Assembly: GCA_035048815.1 (NCBI GenBank)
Contig: JAUCBN010000001.1
Span: forward strand, 18,739,001 to 18,803,000
Direction: 5' to 3'
DNA: 64,000 bases
Source: Abelmoschus esculentus
Lineage: Eukaryota > Streptophyta > Magnoliopsida > Malvales > Malvaceae
Every line of letters begins with the position of its first letter. Position 1 is the stretch's first letter. Positions 44,735 to 57,200 of the stretch are shown in pieces. The notes under the pieces are model-generated. The model was not told the origin of the DNA and made no database searches. It saw only the letters and a list, made by a program, of their open reading frames with translations. A program made the position numbers and the translations under genes.

Positions 44735-45917
44735 TTATAACGACTTTGAGGAGCTGCTTGTACGAAGCATTCTCCTAGGTCGTGCTACTGATGCCTTTTG
44801 TCTGGATCCTTGTGTTGGTGAGTGTTCTTGTTTGGCCTGCCGATGCGGCTGAACTCTACTGGGCGGTGTGTGGTACGTCAGTGTCGTAACCTCATCTCCT
44901 TCTTCCTCTTCGTCCATATTTTTTGTGTCCATGAGTTTCGTTTCGCCTCCTATCGTGGCAGTAGGTATTGTTGATTCATGGGACAAACTGTGGTATTCAT
45001 CAATCTCGCGAGACAGCGTATCTCTACTGAGACTGGGTATAGGGATTGGTTCCTTTTAGGGAGAGTTAAAGATAGCTCGCCTCTTTGATGGCATTTGGCT
45101 GGTAGATGATACTCCGGCAGGTCTTGCTGGCCTGGACGGTCCGGCAGCATAAAATTCTTGGTGTGGCTGTGGCTGGAAAGATGGTTGCGGCCCTGGGGCA
45201 GGTGTTATCTCAGTGTAAGGTGAGGAAGTGACGAACATGTTGGCTGGGAACTCTGGAAATTGCGCCCCTTGATGTGGGAAGCTCTACATCATCATGTTGG
45301 ATAGAAACGTGTTGAAGTCGCGCTAGTACTCTATGTAGCGTTGTTGGCGAAGGTCCATGGCTGCCATCCTATGCAGAATTTCTTGGTATGTGTCCGCTGC
45401 GGTAGTTGGCTCGGCAGAGGCTTATGCTTCTGTTGAATACTGCCCTCCGGCAGTGAAGTCGGTAGTAAATTGCTGCAGTGTTGCCTGGACAGGTTCTGCA
45501 TGTGTTATCTGCATAACTTGGTGGTAGAAATCTCTTGTCCATCCCTACCGAGTTGGCGTGTATTCATCCGTGTCTTTAACCAGAATTCTTGCATTAATGC
45601 ACAAGGCAGAGATTAAACATGGGAAGTACAGTGGTCTACGTTCCTTCTTACCACAAGTACAGTGTATAAAGAGGGTGTCCTTGCTTGGGTAATGCGTATA
45701 GAATTCTCTTACAATTGTAGCATTTGCCCGGTGGAAGCTGTAGGCAGAAAGCCTCCCAATCCTGATGCTGAATCTTGTTGAACAAGTATGATTCAATGCC
45801 GAAGTATATTTCATTGTTCTGTTGAAATCCCTTCTCTTCCCATAATTATCGAGCAACGAACGAGCGGTTGAATCTGTCAGCAACAGTGGCCGGGGCGAAT
45901 CTTGTGTAAGAAGCCAT
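44735..45917 (-). pseudogene. Extra ORF after protease (plant-retrotransposon domain, PF20167-like)
   Basis: The likely start MASYTRFAPATVADRFNRSF is at 45917. After a frameshift the text reads IQHQDWEAFCLQLPP, NATIVREFYTHYPSKD, FPCLISALCINARILVKDTDEYTP: the pattern of the plant-specific protein domain next to pol in many Athila/Tat relatives (compare 32600-33390). The C-terminal half is one frame with about five stops: a proline/glutamine-rich part, then an acidic run (DEEEEGDEV) and a basic serine-rich end (RPRRMLRTSSSSKSL). Function unknown. It stands where reverse transcriptase should be. Confidence 0.6.
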
Positions 45918-46449
45918 TGATTTTTCATAGAGAATGGTTTGAGAAATTCTGGAGTAAATAGAAATTGTTCTGAAAAGTTCAAGATATAATGAGAGCAAGA
46001 TTGTTCAAGAAAGTAAAAATAGCAAGAATGCAAAGTAAATAATGCATAGCAATGAGTCTGCTTATATAGGCTGTAAAAATATGACTGTTAAAAATACTAG
46101 CCGTTAGGCATTTACTGCCTTGATGCACAGTTACTGCCGCGACGGTTTTCTCAGCAGAGAGCCATTACACTATTTTTGCCCGTTAGGAGTTCTATGGTTC
46201 TAACGTAATGCAATGCCGCAGCAGCAGACTTCCTGCTATGGCATAAATTTTCCTGCATTCACTGCTTTATTTATAAAACAAAAACATAAACAAAAAAATT
46301 AAATAGTAAAAATAAAGCATAACACCATAAAATACTGAAAATAATATAATAATTAAAATTGAAGGGAAGAGATTATGTTACTTGTGGAGTGCATGTGAAT
46401 GCATCTCCCTCTTTCATTATCTCTTCCTGGCCCATATCTGTCTTCATCA
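45918..46449 (-). other. Non-coding spacer between protease and extra ORF
   Basis: AT-rich sequence, no coding region recognised. This is where pol would start in a complete element. CTGCC-type palindrome variants lie at about 46115-46240. Confidence 0.45.
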
Positions 46450-47049
46450 GTTGGCCAGTCCCTTTAGTGCATTCGGCTCCTCATTTGGGTTTTATTCTTT
46501 TACCGAACAGTCTGCCAAGCGTGCTGCCCAAGCAGGATGTTTTAGTACCCTTATGCGGTGTATAGCCTTACATTCTATTGGAGCGTCTGAATGTGGAAGA
46601 TTGTGAAAGGCGTTCAACTTGACTTATTGATCATTTATCCGCATTGTGAGCTCACCATTTTCCACATCAATGATGGTGCGTCTAGTAGCAAGTAAAGGTT
46701 GAACCAATATGATTGGTGCATTGTCGTCAGCCTCACAATCAAGGATAAGAAAGTCGGCAGGAAATATGAACTTGTCAACTTTCACCAGAATGTCCTCAAT
46801 TATACCTTCAGGATGCACATAAGACCGATCCGCAAGTTGGACCAATATTGTTGTTGGTTTTGCCTGTCCTATTCCAAGTTTTTGAAAAACTGCTTTGGGC
46901 ATAAGGTTGATGCTTGCTCCCAAGTTGTATAGGGCCTTTCCTTTGTAAACATCTCCAATCGCACAGGGGATTATAAAGCAGCCAGAATCTTTTAGTTTAG
47001 GCGGCATGCGATTATGCAACATGGCCATGCAACCTTCAGTGGCTGCCAC
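46450..47049 (-). pseudogene. Aspartic protease domain with Asp-to-Asn change
   Basis: The open frame 47049-46624 (141 residues) gives GCMAMLHNRMPPKLKDSGCF, then KALYNLGASINLMPKAVFQK, VQLADRSYVHPEG and FPADFLILDCEADDNAPIIL. The family motif is DLGASINLMP; here the catalytic aspartate is asparagine (about residue 42), so the enzyme should be inactive. After a stop at 46624 the frame goes on with QVKLNAFHNLPHSDAPIECK, the run-out of the domain, and then ends. It follows gag in the same polyprotein. Confidence 0.85.
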
Positions 47050-48921
47050 TGTTTCAAATTTCCTAGTCGTCGTCGTTTGGATACTATGTCCTTTAAGAAC
47101 TTGGCATAGTTGGGCATTTGCTCAATAGCCTCAACTAGTGGCAAGTTGATATGGACTTGCTTCAATATGTCTAGGAACTTCTAGAATTGGTGGTCATATT
47201 TTTGCTTCTTTAGCCTCTGTGGAAAAGGAGGTGGTGGTCTAATATCTTCCAGGTTTCCTTGGATATTGAGTTTATTACCTGGGTTGAACTTATCTGCAGC
47301 TACCTCGGCAGGTGGTTCTGGTTCTGCTGGTTCTGCTGCCTTGGCAGTGCTGTCGATAGGGTCCTACTCAGCTTCTGAGTCCTTATGATGTTGCTTTTCT
47401 AGTTGGACTTTACCGTCTGAGGTCCCTTCTTTATTTTTCAATTGTAGGCCACTTCTGGTTGTGATTACCTTGCATTGCTCATGGCCTAACACCTTAGCAA
47501 CTTCAGTATTGCTAGGTAAACCCCCTGGTGGTAGAGTGTTTTGTCGTTGGGCAAATTGACCAACTTGGGTTTCTAGAAATTTTATCGCGACCTTCTGGTT
47601 CTACAGTCTCATCTCGGTTCGGTTCATGAAGTCATCAGTACGCTTCATGAAGCGGCTATTCTCCATCATGTAAGCATCAGTCTTTTTCATTAAAGTTGTG
47701 AGAGAATCTACCAATGTATTTAGAGACTATTGTTGTTGTACCTGCTACTATGGCATGGACTGCTAAGTGTTCTACTACGGCAGGTTCTGGCTTTGATGCT
47801 GGAATCCAGGGGCTTGATTAGTTGGATTTCAGGCATTGTTGGGGTTATTCCATGAAAAGTTCGAATGCCTTTTCCAAGATGGGTTGTAATTGTTGGAAAT
47901 CATTGGATTGTTTCTGTTACAATTTCCAACATATAGGTTGTCTCCTCATCTGGCATGTAGTCTGATGAGTTAACTGCCTTAACCTCATGTACGTTTGTTT
48001 GGGCTTGCATATTCTAAACTATCTTGGTCAGAGAAGCCAATTGTGCTACCACTGAACTTGATGTATCTATTTCATGGGTTGTGGCATGACGTCTCATTCC
48101 TCCTCGCCTTGATATGGGAAATTGGAAATCGTTCCTTGCGAGTTTGTTTAGAATTTCCATGGCCTCCGCGGGTGCTCTATCTAAAAGTGTCCCATTTGAG
48201 GAAGCATCTAGCATCATCCTTGTGGAGGCATTGGTAGCATTATAGAACATGGAGACTTGCGTCCACAAGGGAAAACCATGTAGTGGGCATTTGTTTAATA
48301 GTTCTTTGTAACGTTCCCATACCTCATACATCGGTTCATCTTCATCTTGTCGGAATGATGTGATTTTATTACGAATGTGGTCATAGAGATTTGTCGTGTT
48401 GAACCTCATAATGAATTCTCGGTAGAGTTCCTCCCAAGATCCTATGGATCCTGCTGGGATACCATTCAACCAAGTTTCCCCCCTATCCCTCACTGAATAG
48501 GGGAACAATTTTAATCGTAGAATATCATCATGGACTCATTAAATCTTGAAAGAGTTGCACACTTCCATGAAAGATTTGAGATGCTGCCTTACATCTTCAG
48601 TAGTAGACCCACTAAACTGTCCAATTATGTTCAACATGTTGAACATCACTGTTTAAGCTTAAAGTGAGTTGCTTCGGTTTCTGAGGTGACTACGTCAGGG
48701 TTGAGTCTATTTAAATCTTCCACCAGATAGTCTCTAATAGTGGGTTGCCTCGGCAATGGTTATTGCGGCATTGTTGGCAACACATTATGATCAAAAGGTG
48801 GAATTTGTCCTCTTGGTGGATTGTCCATGACTTGGAAAAGATTGCGTCTTAGATGATGTCTTGTACGTTTAATCTCAGGATCCAACTCGTACAATGGTCC
48901 ACTCGGGTTTGCCCTGGTCAT
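47050..48921 (-). pseudogene. Gag of the 7.9-kb element
   Basis: Start MTRANPSGPLYELDPEIKRT at 48921, the same start as in the element at 58439 (MTRANPSNSLHEINPEIERT). Then TIRDYLVEDLNRLNP and, from 48508, the open capsid core of 164 residues: WLNGIPAGSIGSWEELYREF, IRNKITSFRQDEDEPMYEVW and CPLHGFPLWTQVSMFYNATN, an Athila/Tat pattern. After NMQAQTNVHEVKAVNSSDYM the zinc knuckle seen in Athila copy 2 (CLLCHDNHHESEC) is missing. The rest down to the protease has several stops and frameshifts. Confidence 0.85.
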
Positions 48922-49028
48922 AAACCAAATAAATCAAAGTTAATAATAAAAATAAATAAAGTTAAAGTTAGATAAAGGATAGTTAAAGAGCAAGAAAATA
49001 AAGAAAAACAAAATTTAGTTATCAATCT

Positions 49029-49043
49029 CCGACAACGGTGCCA
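49029..49043 (-). other. Primer-binding site, tRNA-Asp type
   Basis: On the minus strand TGGCACCGTTGTCGG, two changes from the tRNA-Asp complement, six bases from the LTR end at 49050. Confidence 0.85.
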
Positions 49044-49049
49044 AAAACT

Positions 49050-50417
49050 TGATGTGTATGGTATAAGTGCAATTTGAGTGCAAGTGTACACGTCGTCAAG
49101 TAATAAAATGATAAGTATATCGTGTATCGTGTCCACAGGGATTGGTATACTTAATATATCTTCCTTTGTTCCCTTGCTCCTGAAAATAAAGTAAAAACAC
49201 AAATAAGTTCATTTGTTTTATCTAACTAAATAATTAAATAACAAAATATAAAATAAAAGGTTGAAGACGATATAGAGAAAGTGGGTAGGATCCAGTTGCG
49301 TCAATTAGTAGATTTAATTCATCTTCTTATTGTCCAATGCAATCACACAATACTGCTTCGACAGCACTGCAGATACCGCCTCAGCAATATTGGTGCTCCT
49401 CTGCCGCGACAATCTCTTGCTCTTGGGCAAAGGTATCAAAGTTCAGCAAAGTATCCGTAAGTGACTCCGTTAATCTCTGAGTTAAAGTATTGTTGATGAC
49501 CAGTCCTTGACGATACCTCTCGGCATAAATCAACGATAACCACCAACCAATCCAACACTTCTTTTAGCTGCTAAAACTCTTAACCTATCTCCTGGGCTTC
49601 CAAAGAGTCTAGGCCGAGTTAGTACCTACAATACTGTATTTATCCCTTTTTTGAATCTACACCTCTCGATGCTAGATAAATAGATTACTTGCAAATTTCC
49701 CTCTCGGGCTTGAGTACAAGAACAAAGAATGGCAATAGGATAAACAAACTTTGATTTTATTATTGCATAAGAACAAAGATACAAGAATTAATCCCTCTCA
49801 CTAATATCGACAATCTTCACCTATCCCTAAAAAAATTAGAACATATTATCGTTTAAGTACAATTATTAGGGAGGAAGGGTTTCTATAAAAATCAGCTCTC
49901 TTAACAATGTGGCCGGCTAGGGTATTTATAGTCTTAACTTAGGGCAAACCTTTCCTAAATAGACTTCAACTTGGAGTAGGGAACAAGTCTTCTTCAAGGA
50001 ATCTGATATTTCCAAGTTTGCCGCCTTTTAGAAGGGTTTTCCCGCTTGGTCTTTGAATTGGGCTTTTAGCGCACTAGCTTGGTCCAATTGGTGCGCTACA
50101 TCTTCTAGAATATTTTTTATATTTTTATCTTTCATCGCGCCTCCATTGTTGGTGCTGCCACACTGGATTCTATCGCGGCCTTGTCTTCTGCCTCAGCCAC
50201 AATACTATTTCTCTGCCGCTTCGGCTCTAGATATTCCTGCATGTACAGAATATGTAATAATGTTTGCATTCTCTATAAATATTGACTTTGTAAGTAATGA
50301 TAACGGAATATCCAGTATTTGCGCAAAGAGTCCATATTTCCGTTCAAGTTGGTGTATAATAGATGCATAAAGTACCATGAGAAGGGTCGTAAATAACTGC
50401 CTTTTAGGCACTCATCA
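49050..50417 (-). repeat. 5' LTR of the 7.9-kb element
   Basis: TGATGAGTGCCTAAAAGGCA (50417) to ...CATACACATCA (49050), 1368 bp, with TATAAATA at 49923-49930 (minus). It is close to 42480-43841. Confidence 0.9.
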
Positions 50418-51753
50418 AGTCTCTAAGTATGGTATAAGGAATCCGAGTATGCGGTAAGCTTAAGGTTTACAACAAGTTGTCACTTGAACGCCAATATGCA
50501 TGAATTATGAATTGATTTGTGTATGAACATGAGCATGATTTGTTTAAGCATACTTTGATTTAGCATGAAAAGTACAAGTTATGGTTTTAAATTGGTTTTA
50601 AATGTTGCATTGATAAACTTGTATTTAGAGCTACCTCACCAAACATTTTTGCTTAAGCTCTCTTTCCATCCTTACAGAGAAATAAAGGCTTTGGGGACAA
50701 CATTTGGAGCAAGTGGTTCAAGGGAAGAAACCTTATTCATTTTGGTATGATTTGGCAAAATAAATAAGACTTGGCAATGTATAAACTTTTCCTTTTTGAG
50801 TGTGTTTTGAGTTAGCAATGGAATTGTGTAAGCAACCTATGAACATGTTTTCTTGTTGATTTGGTGGATTGATTTGTTGTTGAGTTTGCTTGAAGCATGT
50901 TTGTTCATGAGTGGTTATCAGAATTGAGTAATGTTAGGAAACATGCTTCTAGTTATTACTTGGTCTATGATAGCTATAATCTATTGTTTGATTTTCTCTT
51001 AATGTTTAGGAATTTTGCATATAGTTGATGGTGATCAATGGTTATATCCTGAATTGGTTGAATCCACTTAATGTGACTGATTTTAGGTTCTGGTCACAAA
51101 AGTTTCGAAACCTTTAAGGAAGGTTTCAAAACCTTTTCCATAAAGTTTCAAAACCTATATTGAAGGTTTCGAAACCTTTGGCTGTCATGAGTTAATAGTT
51201 GCCAGAAATTATATTTTAGTCCTAGATATCTTTCTTTGTTCAATTATGGTAGCTGCAAATGCTATTTTGAGCTGAAATATCACATGGATGCATAAAGTTT
51301 ACTTAATTTCAAGTTGAGTAACTTAATTTGAATATAGTCCCTAAAATTTGAAAGATTTATATTTTGGTCCCTAATTAATGAAGCATGTAATTGATGATGT
51401 TAGAATACTCTGTTTGGTTTGAAATTTATCGTGAGTGATATTTGTATGTTTAATTGAACTTTGATGGAATGAATTTCTACCTTATCAATAGAATTTAAAG
51501 ATTCTCGATTTAGTCTTTAACATGCTCATATGTTTAATCGGATACTCCAATGTGGTTGAATTGCTCCCGTACTTGTTTTACATGAAATCAAAATATATAG
51601 GAACATAATTATGCCTTTAGATAAGAAAAATTAAATATATATATAACGGTTTTCAGGGTTGTTTATCGAATCGGGCCCTCGCGGGTTTGGTTCAGTATTC
51701 CCCATGTAATCCATTAGATTCGGTTCCGTCTTAGCCAGGCTAAGGGGGTTACA

Positions 51754-52290
51754 CAAATGATTTCTAGCTATCAGCAGACTAGATTGGTGTTCCTTCAATA
51801 AAAATTTACCAGCTTCCTCTTCATCTACTTTTATGAGCTCTTCATAGTCATCTAGTTGAACAAAATTGTTGTGACAAAACTGATCAACTTTCATTGATAG
51901 CTTAGTGTCTGCTTCTAAAATATTTCGACATTCTTCAAAATTATCCATGTACTTAAGAGAATTGTTGATGTTTATGGTCAATCTTTGATTTGCTACTCGC
52001 ATAGTAAGCTCACCCTTCTAAAAAACAATGAGAATCTGGTTGTTAGGAAAGGTCTCCCTAAGATAATTGGTGCATTAGCATCAACCTCGCAATCAAGTAT
52101 GAGGAAGTCAGTTGCAAACACGAATTTGTCCACCCTCACAAAAAATGACTTGAGCATCAGATTTACACTTGATCCAAGATCATAGAATACTTTCCCAATA
52201 AACTTATCTCCAATAGCATAAGAAATAATGAAGTTGTCTAGATCCTTCTTCTTTAGTGGTGGTTTACTCAAAGCAGAGCAATACTCTTTT
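51754..52290 (-). pseudogene. Athila protease, copy 2
   Basis: Minus-strand text: KEYCSALSKPPLKKKDLDNFIISYAIGDKF, then KVFYDLGSSVNLMLKSFFVRVDKF, ATDFLILDCEVDANAPIILGRPF. The active site DLGSS is kept here (absent from copy 1), but the following segment (LGLGD ... LQLADRSYMRPEG) is deleted between MLKSFF and VRVDKF. The frame continues towards 51631 in the solo LTR by chance. The linker goes on at 40540 after the solo LTR. Confidence 0.8.
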
Positions 52291-54140
52291 TACGTGGCAA
52301 TTGTCTCAAACTTCTCCACTTTCCGCTTCTTCGTGACTATCTCCTTGAGAAATTTTGCGTAAGTGGGCATTTGGTCAAATACCTCCAAGAGTGAGAAATT
52401 TATGTATAATTGATTTAGTTTATCCCCAAGCTTCTTAACTAAATTTCGTCATTTTGCTTCTTCATCCTCTAGAGAAAGGGTGGTGGGGTCTAACTTGTTC
52501 CACTGGTGGTGTAGGAACTTATTTTGCCATGTCATTTTTGCTCGCTTCATCAGCAGGTTCCTTCGTCAAACCTTCCTCCTTGTCTTTTTCCTCGAGAAGT
52601 TGCTTAGGCATTTCTTCTTGCACAGGTTTGGGTAAGGAATCATCAGACTTCTTCCCCCAAACTTATCTTGTTGATTAAATTAAGCGCCACTCCTTAGTGT
52701 GATCACGCTACATTGCTCTTTACCATGTAGCTTAGTGACTTCAGTGTCACTCGGTAGACGTCCAGGCTGGCGCTCTTGTAATGTCCTGGCAATTTGGCCA
52801 ACCTGACTCTCCAGGTTTCGCAATGAAGCACTGTGGCTTTGCAGTAGGGTTCCTTGGTTCTTGATAGCAGTTGTATGCTCTTTAAGAATCGTCTTGGTAC
52901 TTAGAATGAATTCTTGCATGGTTGCTTCTAAAGAACTGGTATTCGATGATGATGATGACCCTTGTTCTGATTATGCCAAGGCATAGTCGAATGAAAATTC
53001 TAGGACTCATTCTGATTTCGAGTTGGGGATTAGGATTGCTGGATCGTTGATTTCCCCATGAGAAATTCGGATGTTGACGCCATCCTGGATTATAGGTGTT
53101 GGAGTAGGGAATGTTGTTGCTTCTGTTGAAATTGCTCACATAATTGGTTGTCTCATGGTTTCCTGCGCACTCACTCTCGTGATGATTGTCATGGCACAAT
53201 AGACATGCTAAATCGACAATCTTTACTTCTTTCACTTCATTGGAACGTTGAATACTCTTCAACATGTTGGTGATAGCTGAAAGTTGGACGGATAGTGAAT
53301 CCTTAGCTTCAAGCTCAAAAGTCCCTTGCGCCTTCCTCCCGGTTCCAAGTCTTGTACAAGGAAATTAATAGTCATTGTTGGCAATTCTATAAAGAATGTC
53401 AAATGCCTCCTCGGGTGATTTATCTAATAAAGTTCCATTTGTCAAGGCATCTAGCATCATCCTAGTAGGTGCATTAACTCCATTGTAGAACATCACAACT
53501 TGAACCCAATCTTGAAATCCATGATTTATACACTTCTAAAGCAATCCCTTGTATCAATTCCAATATTCGTACATAAACTCGTCGTCACCTTATCGAAAAG
53601 AAGTAGTGTCATTTCTAAGTTGAGTGTTGAGATTTAGAGGATTATATCGTAGAAAAAAGTTCTTGCACAGATCAGTCCATGAATCCATCGAACTGGATGG
53701 TACTCCACTCAACCATCCTCTTGCTCGGCCACATAAAGAATAAGGAAATAGTTTGAGCTTCAACACATCCTCATGCACTCCTTGTTGACGAAATGAGTCA
53801 CAAACTTCAAGGAAAGCTTGAATATGTTGCCTCGCATCTTCGTGTGCCATTCCTCCAAATTGCACAATAGAGTTTAGCATATTGAACATGATAGGCTTTA
53901 ATTCGAAGTTGAATTTATGGTACAACGATGTAAAGATTAAGATCATCCAAGATAGGATTTAAATGATTCCGAATAGCCCTAGGTCGAGGTGCAGTAGCAT
54001 TTTGATTTGCCCTGATATTTTTAACTACTGGGTTTTGCATTGGTGGGTCCATAGTTGTACATTGAGTACGCCATCTTTGTCGAAGCAAACACTCAATTTC
54101 AGGCACTATAGGATAGATAGGTCTGTAAGTAAACCTTCAT
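52291..54140 (-). pseudogene. Athila gag, copy 2
   Basis: Order on the minus strand: a weak N-terminus (54100-53950), capsid core (53946-53590) with FNFELKPIMFNMLNSIVQFGG, FPYSLCGRARGWLSGVPSSS and LRNDTTSF, then frameshifted CINHGFQDWVQVVMFYNGVN and MMLDALTNGTLLDKSPEEAF, and a zinc knuckle CLLCHDNHHESEC (about 53210-53170). The linker NIPYSNTYNPGWRQHPNFSW and the tail ILKEHTTAIKNQGTLLQSHS (52680-52919) follow. Several stops and frameshifts are present. It shows what copy 1 lost. Confidence 0.85.
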
Positions 54141-54260
54141 GACATGCACTGATAAAAACCCTAAAAATAAAAACAAGAAAAACAACAAGTAAAACTAAAC
54201 TAGGAAAAGTAAAACAAAAATGCCAAGGTAAAATTGACAAACTTTACTCGTGCTAGATCC

Positions 54261-54275
54261 CCGGCAACGGTGCCA
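54261..54275 (-). other. Primer-binding site, tRNA-Asp type
   Basis: On the minus strand TGGCACCGTTGCCGG differs by one base from the tRNA-Asp complement. Confidence 0.9.
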
Positions 54276-54281
54276 AAAACT

Positions 54282-57200
54282 TGGTGATTGATGATTGCCT
54301 AAAAGGCAGTTATTTACCACCCTTCTCATGGTACTTTATGCATCTATTATACACCAACTTGAACTGAAATATGGACTCTTTGCATAATATTGGATATTTT
54401 ATTATCACTACTTACAAAGTTAATATTTATAGAGAATGCAAATATTATTACATATTCTGTACATGCAAGAATATCCAGGGTCGAAGCGGAAGTGAAGCAG
54501 TGTCAAGGTTGAGGCAGGGAACAAAGCCGCAGCAACATCCAGAGTGGCAGCATCAACATTGTAGGTGCAATGAGAGATAAAAATATAAAGAACATTCTGG
54601 AAGATGCAGCGCATCAATTGGACCAGGCTAGCGCACTAAAAGCCCAAGTCAAAGACCAAATGGGAAAATCCTTCTAGAAGGCGGCAAACTTGGAAATATC
54701 AAATCTCATGAAGAAGACTTGTTCCTTAATCCAAGTTAAAGTCTATTTAGGAAAGGTTTTCCCTAGGTTAAAACTATATAACCTAGTCGGCCACATTGTC
54801 TAGAGAGCCGATTTTTAGAGAAACCCTTCTCCCTAAGAATTGTACCGAACGATATTATGTTCTAAATTTCTTAGGGATAGGTGAAGGTTGTAGATATTAG
54901 TGAGAGGAGATTGTTTCTTGTTTCTTTGTTCTAATGCAATAATAATATCAAAGTTTGCTTATCCTATTTTCATTCCTTGTTCTTGAATTCAAGCTCGAGA
55001 GAGAAGTTTGTAAGTAATATATTTATCTAGCTTCGAGAGGTGTAGATTCACGAAAGGGATAAGTACGGTGTTGTAGACACTAACTCGGCCTAGAGATAGG
55101 TTAAGAGTTTCAATAGCTAAAAGAAGTGTTAGAATGGTTGGTGATTATTGTTGATTTACGTCGAGAGGTATCGTCAAGGACCGGTTATCACAATATTCTA
55201 ACTTAGAGATAAGCGGAGTCAACTACGGACACTTTGCTGAACTTTGATGCATATGCCCAAGAGCAAGAGATTGTCGCGGCAGAGAACACTAATGCTGTCG
55301 AGGCTGTATCTACAGTAATATCGAAGCAGTATTGTGTAATTGTATTGGACAAGAAGAAGATCAATTGAATCCACTAATTGATGCAGCTGGATCCTACCCA
55401 TTTCTTCTATATCATTCTCAATCTTTTATGTTTTGTTATTTAATTATTTAGTTAGTTAAACAAATCCACTTATCTGTGTTTTTACTTTATCTTTCAGGAG
55501 TAAGAGAACAAGGGAAGACATATTAAGTATATCAATCCCTGTAGAGACGATACACGATATACTTATCACTTTATTACTTGACGACGTGTAAAATTGCACT
55601 CACTTGTGCTTTTATTGCACGCATCAGTGATCGTCCGTGTATTGCTATAAAATTATGTGGATCACATATGTGCAAGTATACACAGTCGTGCAATTAATAA
55701 AGGGTGAGTGAGTATCGTTCCCACGAGGATCTATGGTAAAGTGAAAGTTAAATTTGTCAAGGCAAAAAGGTGTCACTTAACTAAAATGAAAAATAAAGAT
55801 AAAGATATAAACAAGTGGAAATGAATACGTACAGTGAAAGTGTATTGGTGAAATGCTATGGCAATTTCAGAATGCAAGCAACTAAAATATGCCAAGGCAA
55901 AATGAAATGGATGATGATGGAAAGATAGGTGTATGGAAGTGGTGTGTGGAATGTATAGTAATTTGATTGCAAGAGAACATGTAAAACAAAGAAAGCAGTT
56001 TGTATATGTTTAGTCAAAAGCAAGATGCAAGAACACGTTTAAGAAATATGTTCTACTAACCCTATATTGATGATCTCTCTTGGGAATGATTGGTGGAGGT
56101 TCCTATGGACTTCTTAACCTTACTCATACGAATATATAGAAGCTATGATATATTTACTCGACAGAGGTTTCTAAAATGTTCCCTTCTCTCGAGTCATAGG
56201 AACCTGACAAACTAAAATGTCATGGCATCTCCTCCCGATCTCAGCAACGACAGTAGACTATCGATAAAGCACACTCCTTTTAGTCGTTAAAACCGTCATT
56301 TAAGTCTCTCTTGAGAACCTAATATCAAATTAGGCTCTGGTTACTATCCGAAGCCCATTGCTCACATAGATCCTCCCTTAGCTCCTCTCGGATGTTCTAA
56401 GGATCTATAGCTAGGTTTCTCTCGAATACCTAACATGCAACTAAACACGTGACACTTTCATGTCTCTTACAAAGCTTAAATGATTAACAACAATGAGCAA
56501 AGAAAATACACAAACACATAGAAGACTATATATTAATAAAAAACAAAAGTTAATCATCCAAAGTAGCAAACCACCTAAATAAAGCAACACATGGTGGTGC
56601 GAAAGTTAAGGATAATATCATACACATACATATTTAAACATTCACAATCGTCCCCTTAAAAGTATACGAAAAATAAAACAAAGGAAGGAGGATAGAACAC
56701 ACCCTCGATTGTACAAACCGTCGACTCTTAAACCATCACGGGACGCCTTAGCGTGCTAGTCCCTCTCGGGTGCCTAGCACGCCACTTCCTTTGAGCTCTA
56801 TCAATGGAAGACACTTTAGTCAAAGTTTGCAGGAGAAAGGTGGAAGCTTTCCTCTGCCGTAAACCACTCCAAAGGTACCTTTTTTGTGTGTTCTAGCGCC
56901 CAAAAAGGGCCTGTCAAAGGTCTCTTCAGTGAAAATTCCAATTTTGCTCCTATTCACATGATGACATTTCTGGCATGGTGAAAGTGGTCTCCTATTGAGG
57001 TGGCTTTGGTTCCCTATAATGGTGGCTGTATCCAGGCTGTAATGGAACCAATTGGCCTTCCTTTCAAAATATCTTCTAGTCGTTTAGCTCAGCACAGGAG
57101 TTCTCCAGATTTACCATGGCATTTTCCCATGGCTATTCTTCTGCGAATGCCATGACAAATTTCCTCAACTTCTATTTTGCTTTACCTTCACAACACAATC

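Larger units (their letters stand above)
42480..50417 (-). mobile_element. Full-length non-autonomous LTR element with gag-protease and an extra ORF, TSD AGTCT
   Basis: LTRs 42480-43841 and 49050-50417 flank an internal region of 5.2 kb. AGTCT is at 42475-42479 and 50418-50422. Minus-strand order: LTR, tRNA-Asp primer site, gag, protease, extra ORF, hairpin array, polypurine tract, LTR. There is no reverse transcriptase, RNase H or integrase. R-U5, core promoter and 3' UTR hairpins resemble the tandem element at 1-6745, so it may use the same helper (inference). Confidence 0.92.
40541..51753 (+). repeat. Solo chromovirus-type LTR, interrupted, TSD CAAAT
   Basis: TGTAACATC at 40541 and GGGGTTACA at 51753 define it; CAAAT flanks it at 40536-40540 and 51754-51758, and copy 1 shows the empty site near 12210. 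Without the inserted 7.9-kb element it is 3270 bp. It carries the hairpin repeats (42274-42470) and a TTTCGAAA cluster (51098-51182), like the chromovirus LTRs at 19475 and 27494. Confidence 0.95.
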
